Shown: one piece after another, positions 54,173 through 64,000 of the stretch
Position numbering within the stretch: position 1 is the stretch's first letter
Layout: the number at the start of each line of letters is the position of its first letter
NCBI RefSeq assembly: GCF_964355755.1
Contig: NC_092672.1
Location: 32,856,501-32,920,500 of the forward strand
Length of the DNA stretch: 64,000 bases
DNA from: Antedon mediterranea
Taxonomy: Eukaryota > Echinodermata > Crinoidea > Comatulida > Antedonidae
Direction of reading: 5' to 3'
Notes under the pieces: generated by a model
Seen by the model: the letters and a program-made list of their open reading frames with translations, nothing else
The model's database searches: none
What the model was told of the DNA's origin: nothing
Made by a program: the position numbers and the translations under genes

Positions 54173-55883
54173 GTGCAGACCTTAAAAACTCCATTTTTGC
54201 TGGGTGTTTATTTCATTAAAACATTATTTAATAGAAGACAATCAAAGAATGTTCTACTTATGCAAGACATTAAAATAATTAAGTCATTCCTAGTTCTTTT
54301 ACTATACAGTAAAGACAAACACAACATTACCAATGAGGGTGTCCGTTGCTTGGAACAGCCCTGCTGTTTATTATATTCTATTCACCTCCACCCCATTTGA
54401 CAACCTGTATAGGGTCTGCATTTTCCAAATTATTTAATTTTAACTTATTATGCAAATCTTTAGCCATTATCATTCATGTGTCATTGTAATTTTAAAATCC
54501 TGGAAATTTCTTCCAATTCTATTCTGCTTACGTTCTTAAAAGTTTTGTTTTTCTGATGAATGTAGGAGAAAATTTGTAAAAAAGATTTTTGCTGTATGTT
54601 TTGATTTCTATAATACATAAATTAAAAAAATATTTAGCTGAAACTTCAATACCAAATATCAACACATAGTTATGATTGTTGTTTTTCTTCGTTTTTTCTT
54701 TTTGCATATTAAATTCCTTTTGACTTTTTATATATACATATCTTCTTTAGTGTTTGCCGTGCTAATAAATACCAAATAATTATTTTAATTATAAGCTTTA
54801 ACTTTAAAAAAATGTGTACATTAATTGTAAAGTTTGAAATTAGTATATTGTAGTAGTTAGGTACAGTAAATATATTATATTGCAGTGAGTTGTATTTACA
54901 TTGTTATCCTCTATTTAATTGTATTCACTTCACTTCATTTTTTTTCATTATTGAATTTTCAATACTAATGTACTGTAAATAAACAAAATTTATCACTGTT
55001 TTTTGCAAAACTATGCAAGCCAACTTATGTTTTGTTCAATTAACTTTTAAATATGTGCAAATAATAATTAACTATTTTCCCCCAATTCATTTGATTGGTT
55101 ATCAACTATAGCACATTTACATAATTAATTCACATTCCATTTTGATTGGTTGAAGCACTGTGCATTATGGGATATTCATGTTAATAAGCTGTTGAATATT
55201 CATATAGGCTTTTATACAGGTACTATAGGCAAATGAGTGAGTGTTTTTTCTTTTATAAATATTTTTTCTTTCCAAGGAAAGGATAAAATAAAATATATCA
55301 TGTAGTATTCATAAGACACAATTTTAGTTTGTTTTTGCTGTTAAAAAAGTGATATTTAAACATTTTTTTAAACAAAATGTGCGGTATAAATTACAGGAAT
55401 TGAATTTCTGAACTAGAGCAATAAGATGTTATGTATGCAGAGATTTTAATAATTATTCGATTTTTAAACTTAATATTGTACTCTTAAAATTAGTTTGGTT
55501 AATTGAACTTGGATGTGAATCTGAATTTTTTCTAAAAAGTGTGAAATTAGCTAGTTATTACGATGGGTTTTTTTATTTGTTAAAAAAAGCATTAGTAAAA
55601 TTCTGTTAATAGATTTAAATCCCAACATTTTTCAAAATGTTAAAATTATCAGGAATCTTGATTTAAAAATGATTTGGCTTTTGTTTCTCGAGATGTGACG
55701 CAAACTCCATGCGTATGATTGTATCTAAAAAATGTGTTAATATTGCAAAATTAATTATTTTAAATGATATAAGTAAAGCCACTTTTATAAAGTGCCATGA
55801 TTTGAGTTTGATGTTTGATGAACAAGGGCTACTCCATTTTCCTTATTAGATTTCATTTGAACTTTTACAAATTGTTAATTCCA

Positions 55884-56121
55884 AATAAAGTAGAACTTCT
55901 GTTAAGGGGACACCATCAGGATCCAAAAAAGTGTCCCTTAATAAGGTGTTCCTAAATAGGGGTTAGCTGTTGTATTAACATATATTGCCTCTAATTCATT
56001 ACAGCAAAGTGTCCACTTAATAGGGGTGTCTCCTTAATAGAGGTTCACCGTAGTCTTACACTATAATATGTTCGTTTCACCCCTTATTAGAGGTGTCCCT
56101 TGAACACAGGTTCTACTGTAA
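55884..56121. repeat. Copy of the dispersed 'gtagaacttctgttaagggg' repeat
   Basis: Left end aagtagaacttctgttaagg + ggacacc, right end 'cacaggttctactgtaat'. The two ends are inverse to each other (agtagaac.tct / ag.ttctact), suggesting a mobile element with short inverted ends. The middle carries two repeats of 'ttaataggggtgtctcc'. Confidence 0.75.
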
Positions 56122-57518
56122 TTGGCATAGTTTCTTTGTGTGTGTGTGTGATAAATAATTGCTTCTCTATAAATCATAAAATAATCTTTTTTTTTTACAA
56201 AAAAAAAGGTACAAAATACAATAATTGCTGTGCAACTCATTTAGGATTGAACGTGTGCAAATTTGTTTTCTTTATTAAGTACCAATTTTCTTCTCGTCTT
56301 TATATGTTTGAATTTGTAATGAATTTTTGTTTGGAGTGATTTGTTGTAATACCGTACGATTGTTATAATTTGTTTAAGAGTGGTAATTGTAGATTTTTGG
56401 GGGTTGATTTTTAAATTTTTTTTGAGAGTGTCGAATAAAAGCACTGAATAAACTGAAATGATGCAAATGCTGTATTTTATTTTTTTACCTGTTTTGTTTA
56501 ACCTGTTAATTATGCCACCTGATTTTATGAAACAAAATGTTTGGGTACTTTAGCAGTTAGGATCTGAAAACATGCATTTTCTTATTGGTGCACACTTGAT
56601 GAATATGGTAATTTTTATGCAAATGACCATAGCATGGTTCACCAGTCTAAAGCATTTGTATAGTACAAGTCTTAGTGAAAGGGTGTGCTGCGATTATGCA
56701 GCTATAGGCCTACACTGCCACACTAAGCCAGTGGTACAGGACTGGTGGAGCAGTTAAATAAATTACTATTATATAAGGCCCAGCTGTATCTGACCAAATA
56801 GGAACTATTGAGTGTGAGTATACCATTTATTTTTTTGAATTACAAAGACAGTAGGCTAGGATAGAATAGATAATACAAAGTGGTTAGGATTCCGGCAGAA
56901 TCAACGCAACTGATAGATCAATTCAAAATCTCTCATGCATGCACATTTTTGTAACCTCGTGTACAAAATTTAACACCAATTTTTCCGACTGGTTGGCTGG
57001 CTTAGTGATGTGGTACTGCGGCTGGAGGTCTTGTGGTTTTGTAGGTTCAATTTAAAAAAAATTTTTTTAATTCAAAAAATTGTCTTTCATTCTTTACCCA
57101 CCATTGCCTAGAGGGATGTTTTTTTTTCGTTTAGTTCTCAGTGTTAGTTTCTGTTGTAATCTGTAATCTGGTGCCGGAATCCTAACGGTGTAGATAATAG
57201 CAAACTTTACTGTACCCCATATATTACTACCTATTTGTATCTTAGTAGTAATAGTGTTTACAATAACTGTACTTAACAAGTTAAGATAATTTATTGCTAT
57301 TTTATCCAGGTCCAAAATTAACAAACCTTTGAGTTAAGTTGACTATACAGTTCAGTTTATTAAAAAACACAAAACATTAAAACAACAAATTATTACACTA
57401 TTAAATTACTACAATTATAACATTTTTTATCCAAGGTGAAACATGTTGATTACTGGTATTTTAAAGTAAATTTTTGGAATGTTTGAAAAAGGCCCATCTC
57501 CCAGCATAAACATAAAAA

Positions 57519-59698
57519 ACACTATTAAATGCATGTGCCTTGCCCATTTATGCTCCTGGTTACAGAGAGGGAAACAAAGAGTAGGTATACTATCTATCAA
57601 TCTGTCCATACTATCAAACTAGTTTGACAAAAAAAAGTGTGATGTGCCCAAATATGATTGTGATATGACATCATCATGTCTACAATATATGGACAAATAA
57701 TATTTGCAAGACACTATAAAATTAACGTGCCTAACCCATTTATGCTCCTGGTTGCAGAGAGAGAAAAATAGAGTAGGTAATCAATCTATAAACAAGTAAA
57801 GCTCTGTTCATACTATCAAACTAGTTTTTAAAAAAGTGTGATGTGCCCAAATATGATTGTGATATGACATCATTATGTGGACAATATATGGACAAATAAT
57901 ATTTGCAAGACACTATTAAATTAACGTGCCTAACCCATTTATGCTCCTGGTTGCAGAGAGAGAAACATAACCAATTTATAAACAAGAGTCAAGCTCTATC
58001 CATACTATCAAACTAGTTTGAAAAAAAGTGTGATGTGCCCAAATATGATTGTGATATGACATCATCATGTCTACAATATATGGACAAATAATATTTGCAA
58101 GACACTATTAAATTAACGTGCCTAACCCATTTATGCTCCTGGTTGCAGAGAGAGAAAAATAGAGTAGGTAATCAATCTATAAACAAGTAAAGCTCTGTTC
58201 ATACTATCAAACTAGTTTTAAAAAAAGTGTGATGTGCCCAAATATGATTGTGATATGACATCATAATGTCTGCAGTATATGGACAAATAATATTTGCAAG
58301 ACACTATTAAATTAACGTGCCTAACCCATTTATGCTCCTGGTTGCAGAGAGAGAAACATAGAGTAGGTAATCAATCTATAAACAAGTAAAGCTCTGTTCA
58401 TACTATCAAACTAGTTTGACAAAAAAAAGTGTGATGTGCCCAAATATGATTGTGATATGACATCATTATGTGGACAATATATGGACAAATAATATTTGCA
58501 AGACACTATTAAATTAACGTGCCTAACCCATTTATGCTCCTGGTTGCAGAGAGAGAAACATAACCAATTTATAAACAAGAGTCAAGCTCTATCCATACTA
58601 TCAAACTAGTTTGAAAAAAAGTGTGATGTGCCCAAATATGATTGTGATATGACATCATCATGTCTACAATATATGGACAAATAATATTTGCAAGACACTA
58701 TTAAATTAACGTGCCTAACCCATTTATGCTCCTGGTTGCAGAGAGAGAAAAATAGAGTAGATAATCAATCTATAAACAAGTAAAGCTCTGTTCATACTAT
58801 CAAACTAGTTTTTAAAAAAGTGTGATGTGCCCAAATATGATTGTGATATGACATCATTATGTGGACAATATATGGACAAATAATATTTGCAAGACACTAT
58901 TAAATTAACGTGCCTAACCCATTTATGCTCCTGGTTGCAGAGAGAGAAACATAACCAATTTATAAACAAGAGTCAAGCTCTATCCATACTATCAAACTAG
59001 TTTGAAAAAAAGTGTGATGTGCCCAAATATGATTGTGATATGACATCATCATGTCTACAATATATGGACAAATAATATTTGCAAGACACTATTAAATTAA
59101 CGTGCCTAACCCATTTATGCTCCTGGTTGCAGAGAGAGAAAAATAGAGTAGGTAATCAATCTATAAACAAGTAAAGCTCTGTTCATACTATCAAACTAGT
59201 TTTAAAAAAAGTGTGATGTGCCCAAATATGATTGTGATATGACATCATAATGTCTGCAGTATATGGACAAATAATATTTGCAAGACACTATTAAATTAAC
59301 GTGCCTAACCCATTTATGCTCCTGGTTGCAGAGAGAGAAACATAACCAATTTATAAACAAGAGTCAATTAGCTCTATCCATACTATCAAACTAGTTTGAA
59401 AAAAAGTGTGATGTGCCCAAATATGATTGTGATATGACATCATAATGTTTGCAGTATATGGACAAATAATATTTGCAAGACACTATTAAATTAACGTACC
59501 TAACCCATTTATGCTCCTGGTTGCAGAGAGAGAAACAATCTATAAACAAGAGTCAAGCTCTATCCATACTATCAAACTAGTTTGAAAAAAAGTGTGATGT
59601 GCCCAAATATGGTACTGATATGGCATCATCATGTTCATATACAGGTATGGGTAAATCATATTGTTGTCACATAGTTTGATAGTGTGTAGACTGAGCTT
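57519..59698. repeat. Higher-order tandem array of a truncated MITE plus flank, about 192-201-bp unit x 11
   Basis: Each unit has 'cccatttatgctcctggttg' + 'cagagaga', a spacer, then the left half of the 'agctctgt.ca' MITE ('atactatcaaactagttt', 'gtgatgtgcccaaatatgat') and 'ggacaaataatatttgcaag'. Units fall into two types: A (gtaatcaatctataaacaag + taaagctctgttc) and B (ccaatttataaacaagagtc + aagctctatcc). Units 2-4 resemble units 7-9, about 985 bp apart, which indicates duplication of a five-unit block. Only the last unit (from about 59512) keeps the right half and right end of the MITE (gtttgatagtgtgtagactg + agctt). Confidence 0.95.
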
Positions 59699-59986
59699 AC
59701 AACTTTGAAGCTATTATTAAGTACAGCACAGCTGTAAGCATTCTGTTTATCCTTGATGTTGTATAGTGAGAGTCTTATAATGATGCAAGATTCAACTGTA
59801 AAAAGGTTGTAGCAGCAATAAGGTTAAAGTAAGGTTCTTCTGTTGTTGTTTCCCCTTTCAAACCACATCAAGGTATATTTTAATACGCCATATGAAATGT
59901 GAATATATTGCCAATCCAATCTATTCAGTTGTTGCTTTACACTCAAAAGTTTTAAAATGTTCTTGAACTTTGAGATGCTATCATTT

Positions 59987-60050
59987 TCATGTCCTTTTAA
60001 GGCAGGCAACTGATAATATGACAACAACCTCGATAAAACCAGGAACAAAG
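59987..60050 (-). CDS. TMEM107: TMEM107 exon 5 (last)
   Basis: Acceptor ttactttcag, phase 2. Encodes FVPGFIEVVVILSVACLKRT then TGA: the last membrane helix and a short basic tail (vertebrate ...TVFGLKKKPF). The longer ORF 60048-59824 on this strand is a different frame and is a shadow. Confidence 0.9.
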
Positions 60051-63000
60051 CTGAAAGTAAAAGAAAAAAATTTAAAAATTAAAATTTAGTTAAATTTCTT
60101 GTTGAAATAGGTTTAAAAATTATGGTTTGCGTCTCCTCCTCTTCCTAAAGTTCTCCAACAAGATCCCTGTGGGGCTGAGGTTCATATTCGTCATAAGTTT
60201 AGTGTTTATATTATATTTTTTGATGAAAGGGTATTTGGTGTTATGGATTGTCTGCTAAAATTACCATTTACTGTACAATCATCATTTCGATCATAAACTC
60301 ACCTACAGAAAGAGAAAATCCACCAGAATCTATAAATAGGCCAGGATTCAAATAAAAAGTATGATAACGCTATCGTCGCACTTGCATGAGCCATGACGGC
60401 TGGTTTAATTAGTCAAGGAAGACCGAAAAATGTCAAAGTTCACACACAAGTTTTATTGTTGCAATATTAATCATGCTTCATGCAGTAGAATTAGTTTTAC
60501 CTTTTACCTTGCTTACCATTCTCAGGATCCGGGGTTCAAATCTTGGTGACAATACCAAGGAGTATATGTTAATATACAGTAGAACCTCTATTAAGGGGAC
60601 ACCTTCGAGAGCCAAACAATTGTCCCTTTATAATAGGGGCAATCCATAGTGGTAAAACATATAACCCCCCCCCCCTCCCCACCCATTCATTAATAGATGT
60701 CCTCTTAATAGGGATGTCCCAAAAGAGGGATTCTACAGTATACAGTATATCATTATTATTGTGTATGTTTATTTATGTAATTGATAACAATTTTTTCTGC
60801 TTGCGTTAATGTAAAAATTATTAGAATGCAAAAGAAAATGAATTATGATTATGAATGGTGATTATATTATGTGTTATGTTACACTACTTACCTGCAGAAT
60901 ATCATAATGTACCATAACCTGTATATCGGCCATTCTTCAAAAACAAAATGGCTGAATGCAGCTGAGCCGCTAGCATGTGCAAAAAGTGCTTCAAAGCAAA
61001 ATGTTAAGGTGCAAAATATATAGTGAGGTTGTGATGGGTATCCAGCATTGAATTTCAGGGACGTGAAAATGAGATTATGTAAATGCAAAAGTTTGATTAT
61101 GAAAGTAATTCAGTGCCCAGGGACAGATCCAGGGGGCATGCTCCCTGCTTTTGACAGGTAAAATTAAAATATGAAACTAGAAATTGCAGGACCAAGGAAA
61201 TGTCCCTTATTTGAAATGTCTCCTGAATAGGGTGGTTGGCCATGGTGCTACAACAAATATTTCCCCTTGTTTGTTTCAGTGAAATAATAATATATGATAA
61301 AGCGTTACAAAATATGTAAGAGGCGTCTACTGTATGTTGTTTATGAATTAGATGATAATAATAATGAAGATGAAATGATTATACACAAGCACAACAAAGT
61401 GAATATACAAATTACAACACAAATCATTATCATAAAAAAACATGCAATAATTAGAATATCACACATGCAAACATGCACAATAAACACTGGTAAATAATAC
61501 CGTAATTTACAACATGCATTTATATATGAGAATGAAAAAACATTCCAAATATGGACATAGAATAACCAATTTTATTATTTCAGGAAACATGTACCTCAGG
61601 CCTTATCTTTCAAGGCAAGCGAGTGCGATCACTCACTTAACACACTCCTAAACTGCCCTTGAGAAGTGCTATTTACAACATGCTTAAATTTGGTAAACTT
61701 CTACACACGAAAATACAAACAGCACACCTACAGCATCCCTGAATGTATTGAGGAGTGCAATTTGTAGCACACTTATAATTTTCAAAAGACAAGGCCTGGT
61801 ATCTGCCATACTGTGTGTAAACAAATGTTTCTAAAAGTAATATTTTGGTAACTATAATGATTATGAATTTAATTAGATGATAGTCATTCAATGGACTGAT
61901 TATAGCCTGGTGGTTAAGGGCTGCTCACCAATTCTAAACTCTGGATTCAAATCCTGGCACGAGACTTATATAGGTAGTAATACCCTTTTAACCCCTGCAA
62001 AAAGTAACAAGTTTTAACCAGGTTTGCACAGTGTGAAGATTCCAAAGAAAAACAACGAGAGGCCTTTTTTTCTCGAGATGTTTCGAGTGCTCACATGTGT
62101 ATTGCACTGGTATTAAACTAACCAATCATAATAATAAAATCCCAAGATTTCTCACGATTCGCGTATGACTCGGGGGTATCAAACCTGGTTTCATGTTGTA
62201 ACAATTTATGCTGATGTAAAAAGGGTCTTGGTTTGGAAAGTTTGGATATATTTGTTCCTTTAATGCAGTTGGTGAGGCATGTGATTGCTGTAGGTGTAAG
62301 TGTTATTTAAGTTTAGCAGGTGGGATATTCTCAAGCATGGGATTTTACTCATAGGGTATTAATGATATTTATTTTGAATAACCTAACAGTCTGGGTTGAT
62401 GTATGTCTTCTTCTTCAAATGGCAGCAGTTCCATAAAGATGATATCAATAAATCATTCAATTTTAGCATCAACTCATTACCTGATAAACCAATATGCTTA
62501 AGGATACAGACGAGGTTGGCAAAGTTACTGAACATTGATACTCCTGACAAAAAACCAATCAACTCCACAGCAATGAAGAACAGGGTGAAAGACAGACCTA
62601 CAATTAAACTGAAAAAAAGTGAAACATTTTCGTAATCTTTGTGTGTAAAATCTGTAAAAATATTAATAATTATAAAATACAGGTTAAGTAAGGGGCAAGC
62701 TTTTAAAGCTTAATGCATTTTATTGTATGAACTACTACATAACCGCCGGGAGAGGTGTGTCATTTACAAATAATTATTGACGCAGGGGTGCGACAAAAAA
62801 CCTAGATGGTACGTCACATCAATGAACAATGGTGGGTCAATGTCTGTCACTTTACCACCCACCATAAACAATAAAGCAAAAAAAATGTCTCAAAGGTTAT
62901 GGAGATGGGAATAAATTAACAAAACCGGGAAAACCCATCTGTCCTTGTCCAGCTTCCTTACCTAACATCTTTTTCGTCAAACTCATCCTGGGTGTAATCC

Positions 63001-63382
63001 GTAGGGATACTTGAATAAACGTTCTCATCCTGAAAAATACATATTTATTTTTAAAAACTATGTAATTTAGTATTTTAATTAAACAATAAAACAGTGTGTT
63101 CCAGCTTGTGCAGCCATCTTTATTCCTCCTTGCGTCCTTCCTGTAGTTTAATACTACTAATCCTGGCCTATCTATATACCTGTATGTATGAATCATTTCA
63201 CACAGAATCACTTAGGGCCTAGCTAGCTAGCCTAGGCCTAACTAATTCTAAACATAATTGGAAAATTGTAATAAAAAATTAAATATATTATTACTTACTC
63301 TTGCCCATAAAATAGTTATAGTTACAACAAGATGTGATATTAGGCACAGGAATCTTGCAGGTATTATATTATGAACCGTCAT
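59987..63382 (-). CDS. TMEM107: TMEM107-like transition-zone membrane protein, whole gene (5 exons)
   Basis: Exons 63382-63299, 63029-62962, 62608-62481, 60961-60892 and 60050-59987 join in phase, with GT...AG at all junctions, to 137 residues plus stop. Human TMEM107 has 140. Four hydrophobic segments are seen at about residues 9-27, 52-72, 76-100 and 111-133. Diagnostic stretches are ARFLCLISHLVVTITILWAR (start), AVELIGFLSGVSMF (vertebrate AVELAGFLSGVSMF), HFVFEEW (FIFERW) and IMIFCSFVP (IFVFCSALP). TMEM107 is a tetraspan component of the MKS module of the ciliary transition zone, controlling which membrane proteins enter the cilium. The gene is convergent with CASZ1. Confidence 0.94.
60571..60745. 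repeat. Dispersed repeat in TMEM107 intron 4
   Basis: Left end 'cagtagaacctctattaagg' + ggacacc, interior 'gtccctttataataggggc' and a poly-C run, right end 'gagggattctacagta'. Ends inverse to each other as at 55884-56121. Confidence 0.8.
60892..60961 (-). CDS. TMEM107: TMEM107 exon 4
   Basis: Acceptor agcggctcag, donor CTGCAG|gtaagt. 70 bp, phase 1 to phase 2. Encodes AAFSHFVFEEWPIYRLWYIM + IFC. This acceptor gives exactly the same spacing between FLSGVSMF and FEEW/FERW as in the human protein (23 residues). The acceptor lacks a long pyrimidine tract. Confidence 0.88.
61100..62480 (-). other. TMEM107 intron 3, right part
   Basis: AT-rich intron with a 'gacagatccagggggcatgc' retroposon-like remnant near 61120, a decayed piece of the dispersed repeat near 61195-61320 and a tRNA-like repeat at 61885-61965. 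No exon is seen. ORFs at 61294-61497 and 61673-61891 show no domain. Confidence 0.5.
61885..61965 (+). repeat. tRNA-derived SINE head
   Basis: 'agcctggtggttaagggc' fits box A of a type-II-like tRNA and 'ggattcaaatcctgg' fits box B with a paired T-arm. The acceptor stem is not conserved, so it is SINE-derived rather than a tRNA gene. Confidence 0.5.
62481..62608 (-). CDS. TMEM107: TMEM107 exon 3
   Basis: Acceptor ctttttttcag, donor TTATCAG|gtaatg. 128 bp, phase 2 to phase 1. Encodes SLIVGLSFTLFFIAVELIGF, then LSGVSMFSNFANLVCILKHI + GLS, the second and third membrane helices. AVELIGFLSGVSMF is the family signature. Confidence 0.95.
62962..63029 (-). CDS. TMEM107: TMEM107 exon 2
   Basis: Acceptor gtatttttcag, donor GTTAG|gtaagg. 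68 bp, phase 0 to phase 2. Encodes DENVYSSIPTDYTQDEFDEK + DV, the first extracellular loop (vertebrate DSNIQACLPLTFTPEEYDKQD). The track ORF 63211-62897 reads another frame. Confidence 0.92.
63299..63382 (-). CDS. TMEM107: TMEM107 exon 1
   Basis: ATG at 63382-63380 (A at -3), donor GCAAGA|gtaagt. 28 codons: MTVHNIIPARFLCLISHLVV + TITILWAR, the first membrane helix. Matches the vertebrate start (...PSRFLTLLAHLVVVITLFWSR). Confidence 0.93.
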
Positions 63383-64000
63383 GTTTTATTGTTTTGGTTA
63401 GGCCCTATGTAAACAAACCAACTTATGTTGCTCAGCCAAAACCCTAAGGAAAAATGCTGCTGACGACGGTCTGTTGAAAACTGTAAAACAAATATTTCGA
63501 ATGTTTCATCGCCCTAGAACTAGGCTAATTACATGTTTTTAATAAATGTTTAAAATATAGCCTCAATTTATTTCAAATAACTGTATGTTTGTTGTCTTTT
63601 TATCACCTGCGTGTCATTTAAATACTCATTTTGTCTCTACTATGCATAAAATATAGAGAAATATCGACCGTAACTACGATAAACAAACGAAAAAATGGAG
63701 AGGTCGAGCGCCAAATTTGACCAGATTTGACCTTTCTTAAATTGGGAATGTTCTAAATAATAGATGGGGGTATAAATTGAGGGGCAATTGGAAAACTAAA
63801 AATTTTAACTGCTACAAAAGGTTACTTACTGGTATATTTATACTTTATCTTTTATAACCGTTACCGAATTTCATATTTTTAAACTATGAAACATTATTAT
63901 GTTGTTGATTCTCAATTGAACATAGAATATTTCCCCCTTCGAATTAATAGAACATACTAAATATTGTATTATGTTATTTTCCATATATTTCTTGACAAAA
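63383..64000 (-). promoter_or_regulatory. Region upstream of TMEM107
   Basis: Contains the likely 5' UTR and promoter. Features visible are 'gctgctgacgacggtc' (63450-63466), richer in CpG than its surroundings, and AT-rich DNA further out. No clear TATA box, RFX motif or other ciliary regulatory site was identified by eye. Confidence 0.3.

Larger units (their letters stand above)
52939..56460 (+). other. CASZ1 3' UTR and downstream DNA
   Basis: AATAAA at 53056-53061 is a proximal candidate polyadenylation signal. A pair, AATAAA at 56434-56439 and 56447-56452, followed by a T-rich stretch, is the best distal one. If the distal signal is used, the 3' UTR is about 3.5 kb and includes the (ctgt)n tract at 54112-54172 and the dispersed repeat at 55884-56121. 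No other gene is seen. Confidence 0.5.

Overview
The window is a piece of animal nuclear DNA: AT-rich, with long introns bounded by GT...AG, no operons, and many transposon-derived and tandem repeats. Three complete or nearly complete protein-coding genes can be assembled exon by exon from their similarity to vertebrate proteins: an LRRC23-type radial-spoke leucine-rich-repeat gene (minus strand, 12679 to 6613), a CASZ1/castor zinc-finger transcription factor gene (plus strand, 24364 to 52938) and a TMEM107 ciliary transition-zone gene (minus strand, 63382 to 59987). A fourth gene contributes only its 3' end at the left edge (1-197), encoding a receptor-like cytoplasmic tail with an NPxY-type endocytosis motif. 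The 11-finger castor architecture, its close match to the vertebrate protein, and the repeat content suggest a marine invertebrate deuterostome (echinoderm or hemichordate type). The species cannot be fixed from the sequence alone.

Layout. 1-197: last exon of the receptor-like gene. 2417-4360: a very young, non-autonomous LTR retrotransposon with two apparently identical 502-bp LTRs and a 5-bp target duplication. 6613-12679: LRRC23 in seven coding exons, with a 0.9-kb GC-rich inverted-repeat DNA element (11608-12515) in its first intron. 12680-24268: promoter area, a possible first non-coding exon of CASZ1, then about 11 kb of repeat-rich DNA. 24364-52938: CASZ1 in eleven coding exons (1625 codons), with an 11.5-kb intron (31123-42616) and a 4.7-kb intron (47250-51948). 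52939-56460: probable 3' UTR. 57519-59698: a higher-order tandem array built from a truncated MITE. 59987-63382: TMEM107 in five exons, convergent with CASZ1.

Functionally, CASZ1 is a nuclear developmental regulator. LRRC23 (axonemal radial spoke) and TMEM107 (transition-zone membrane protein) are both ciliary genes that happen to flank it. Nothing in the sequence shows that the three genes act together.

The most unusual DNA is repetitive: several unrelated minisatellites (66, 72, about 73, 46, about 27 and about 17 bp units) sit in or beside CASZ1 introns, several of them expanded from one dispersed repeat. At least four inverted-repeat element families are recognisable from their ends, and one MITE copy lies only 7 bp from a CASZ1 splice donor.
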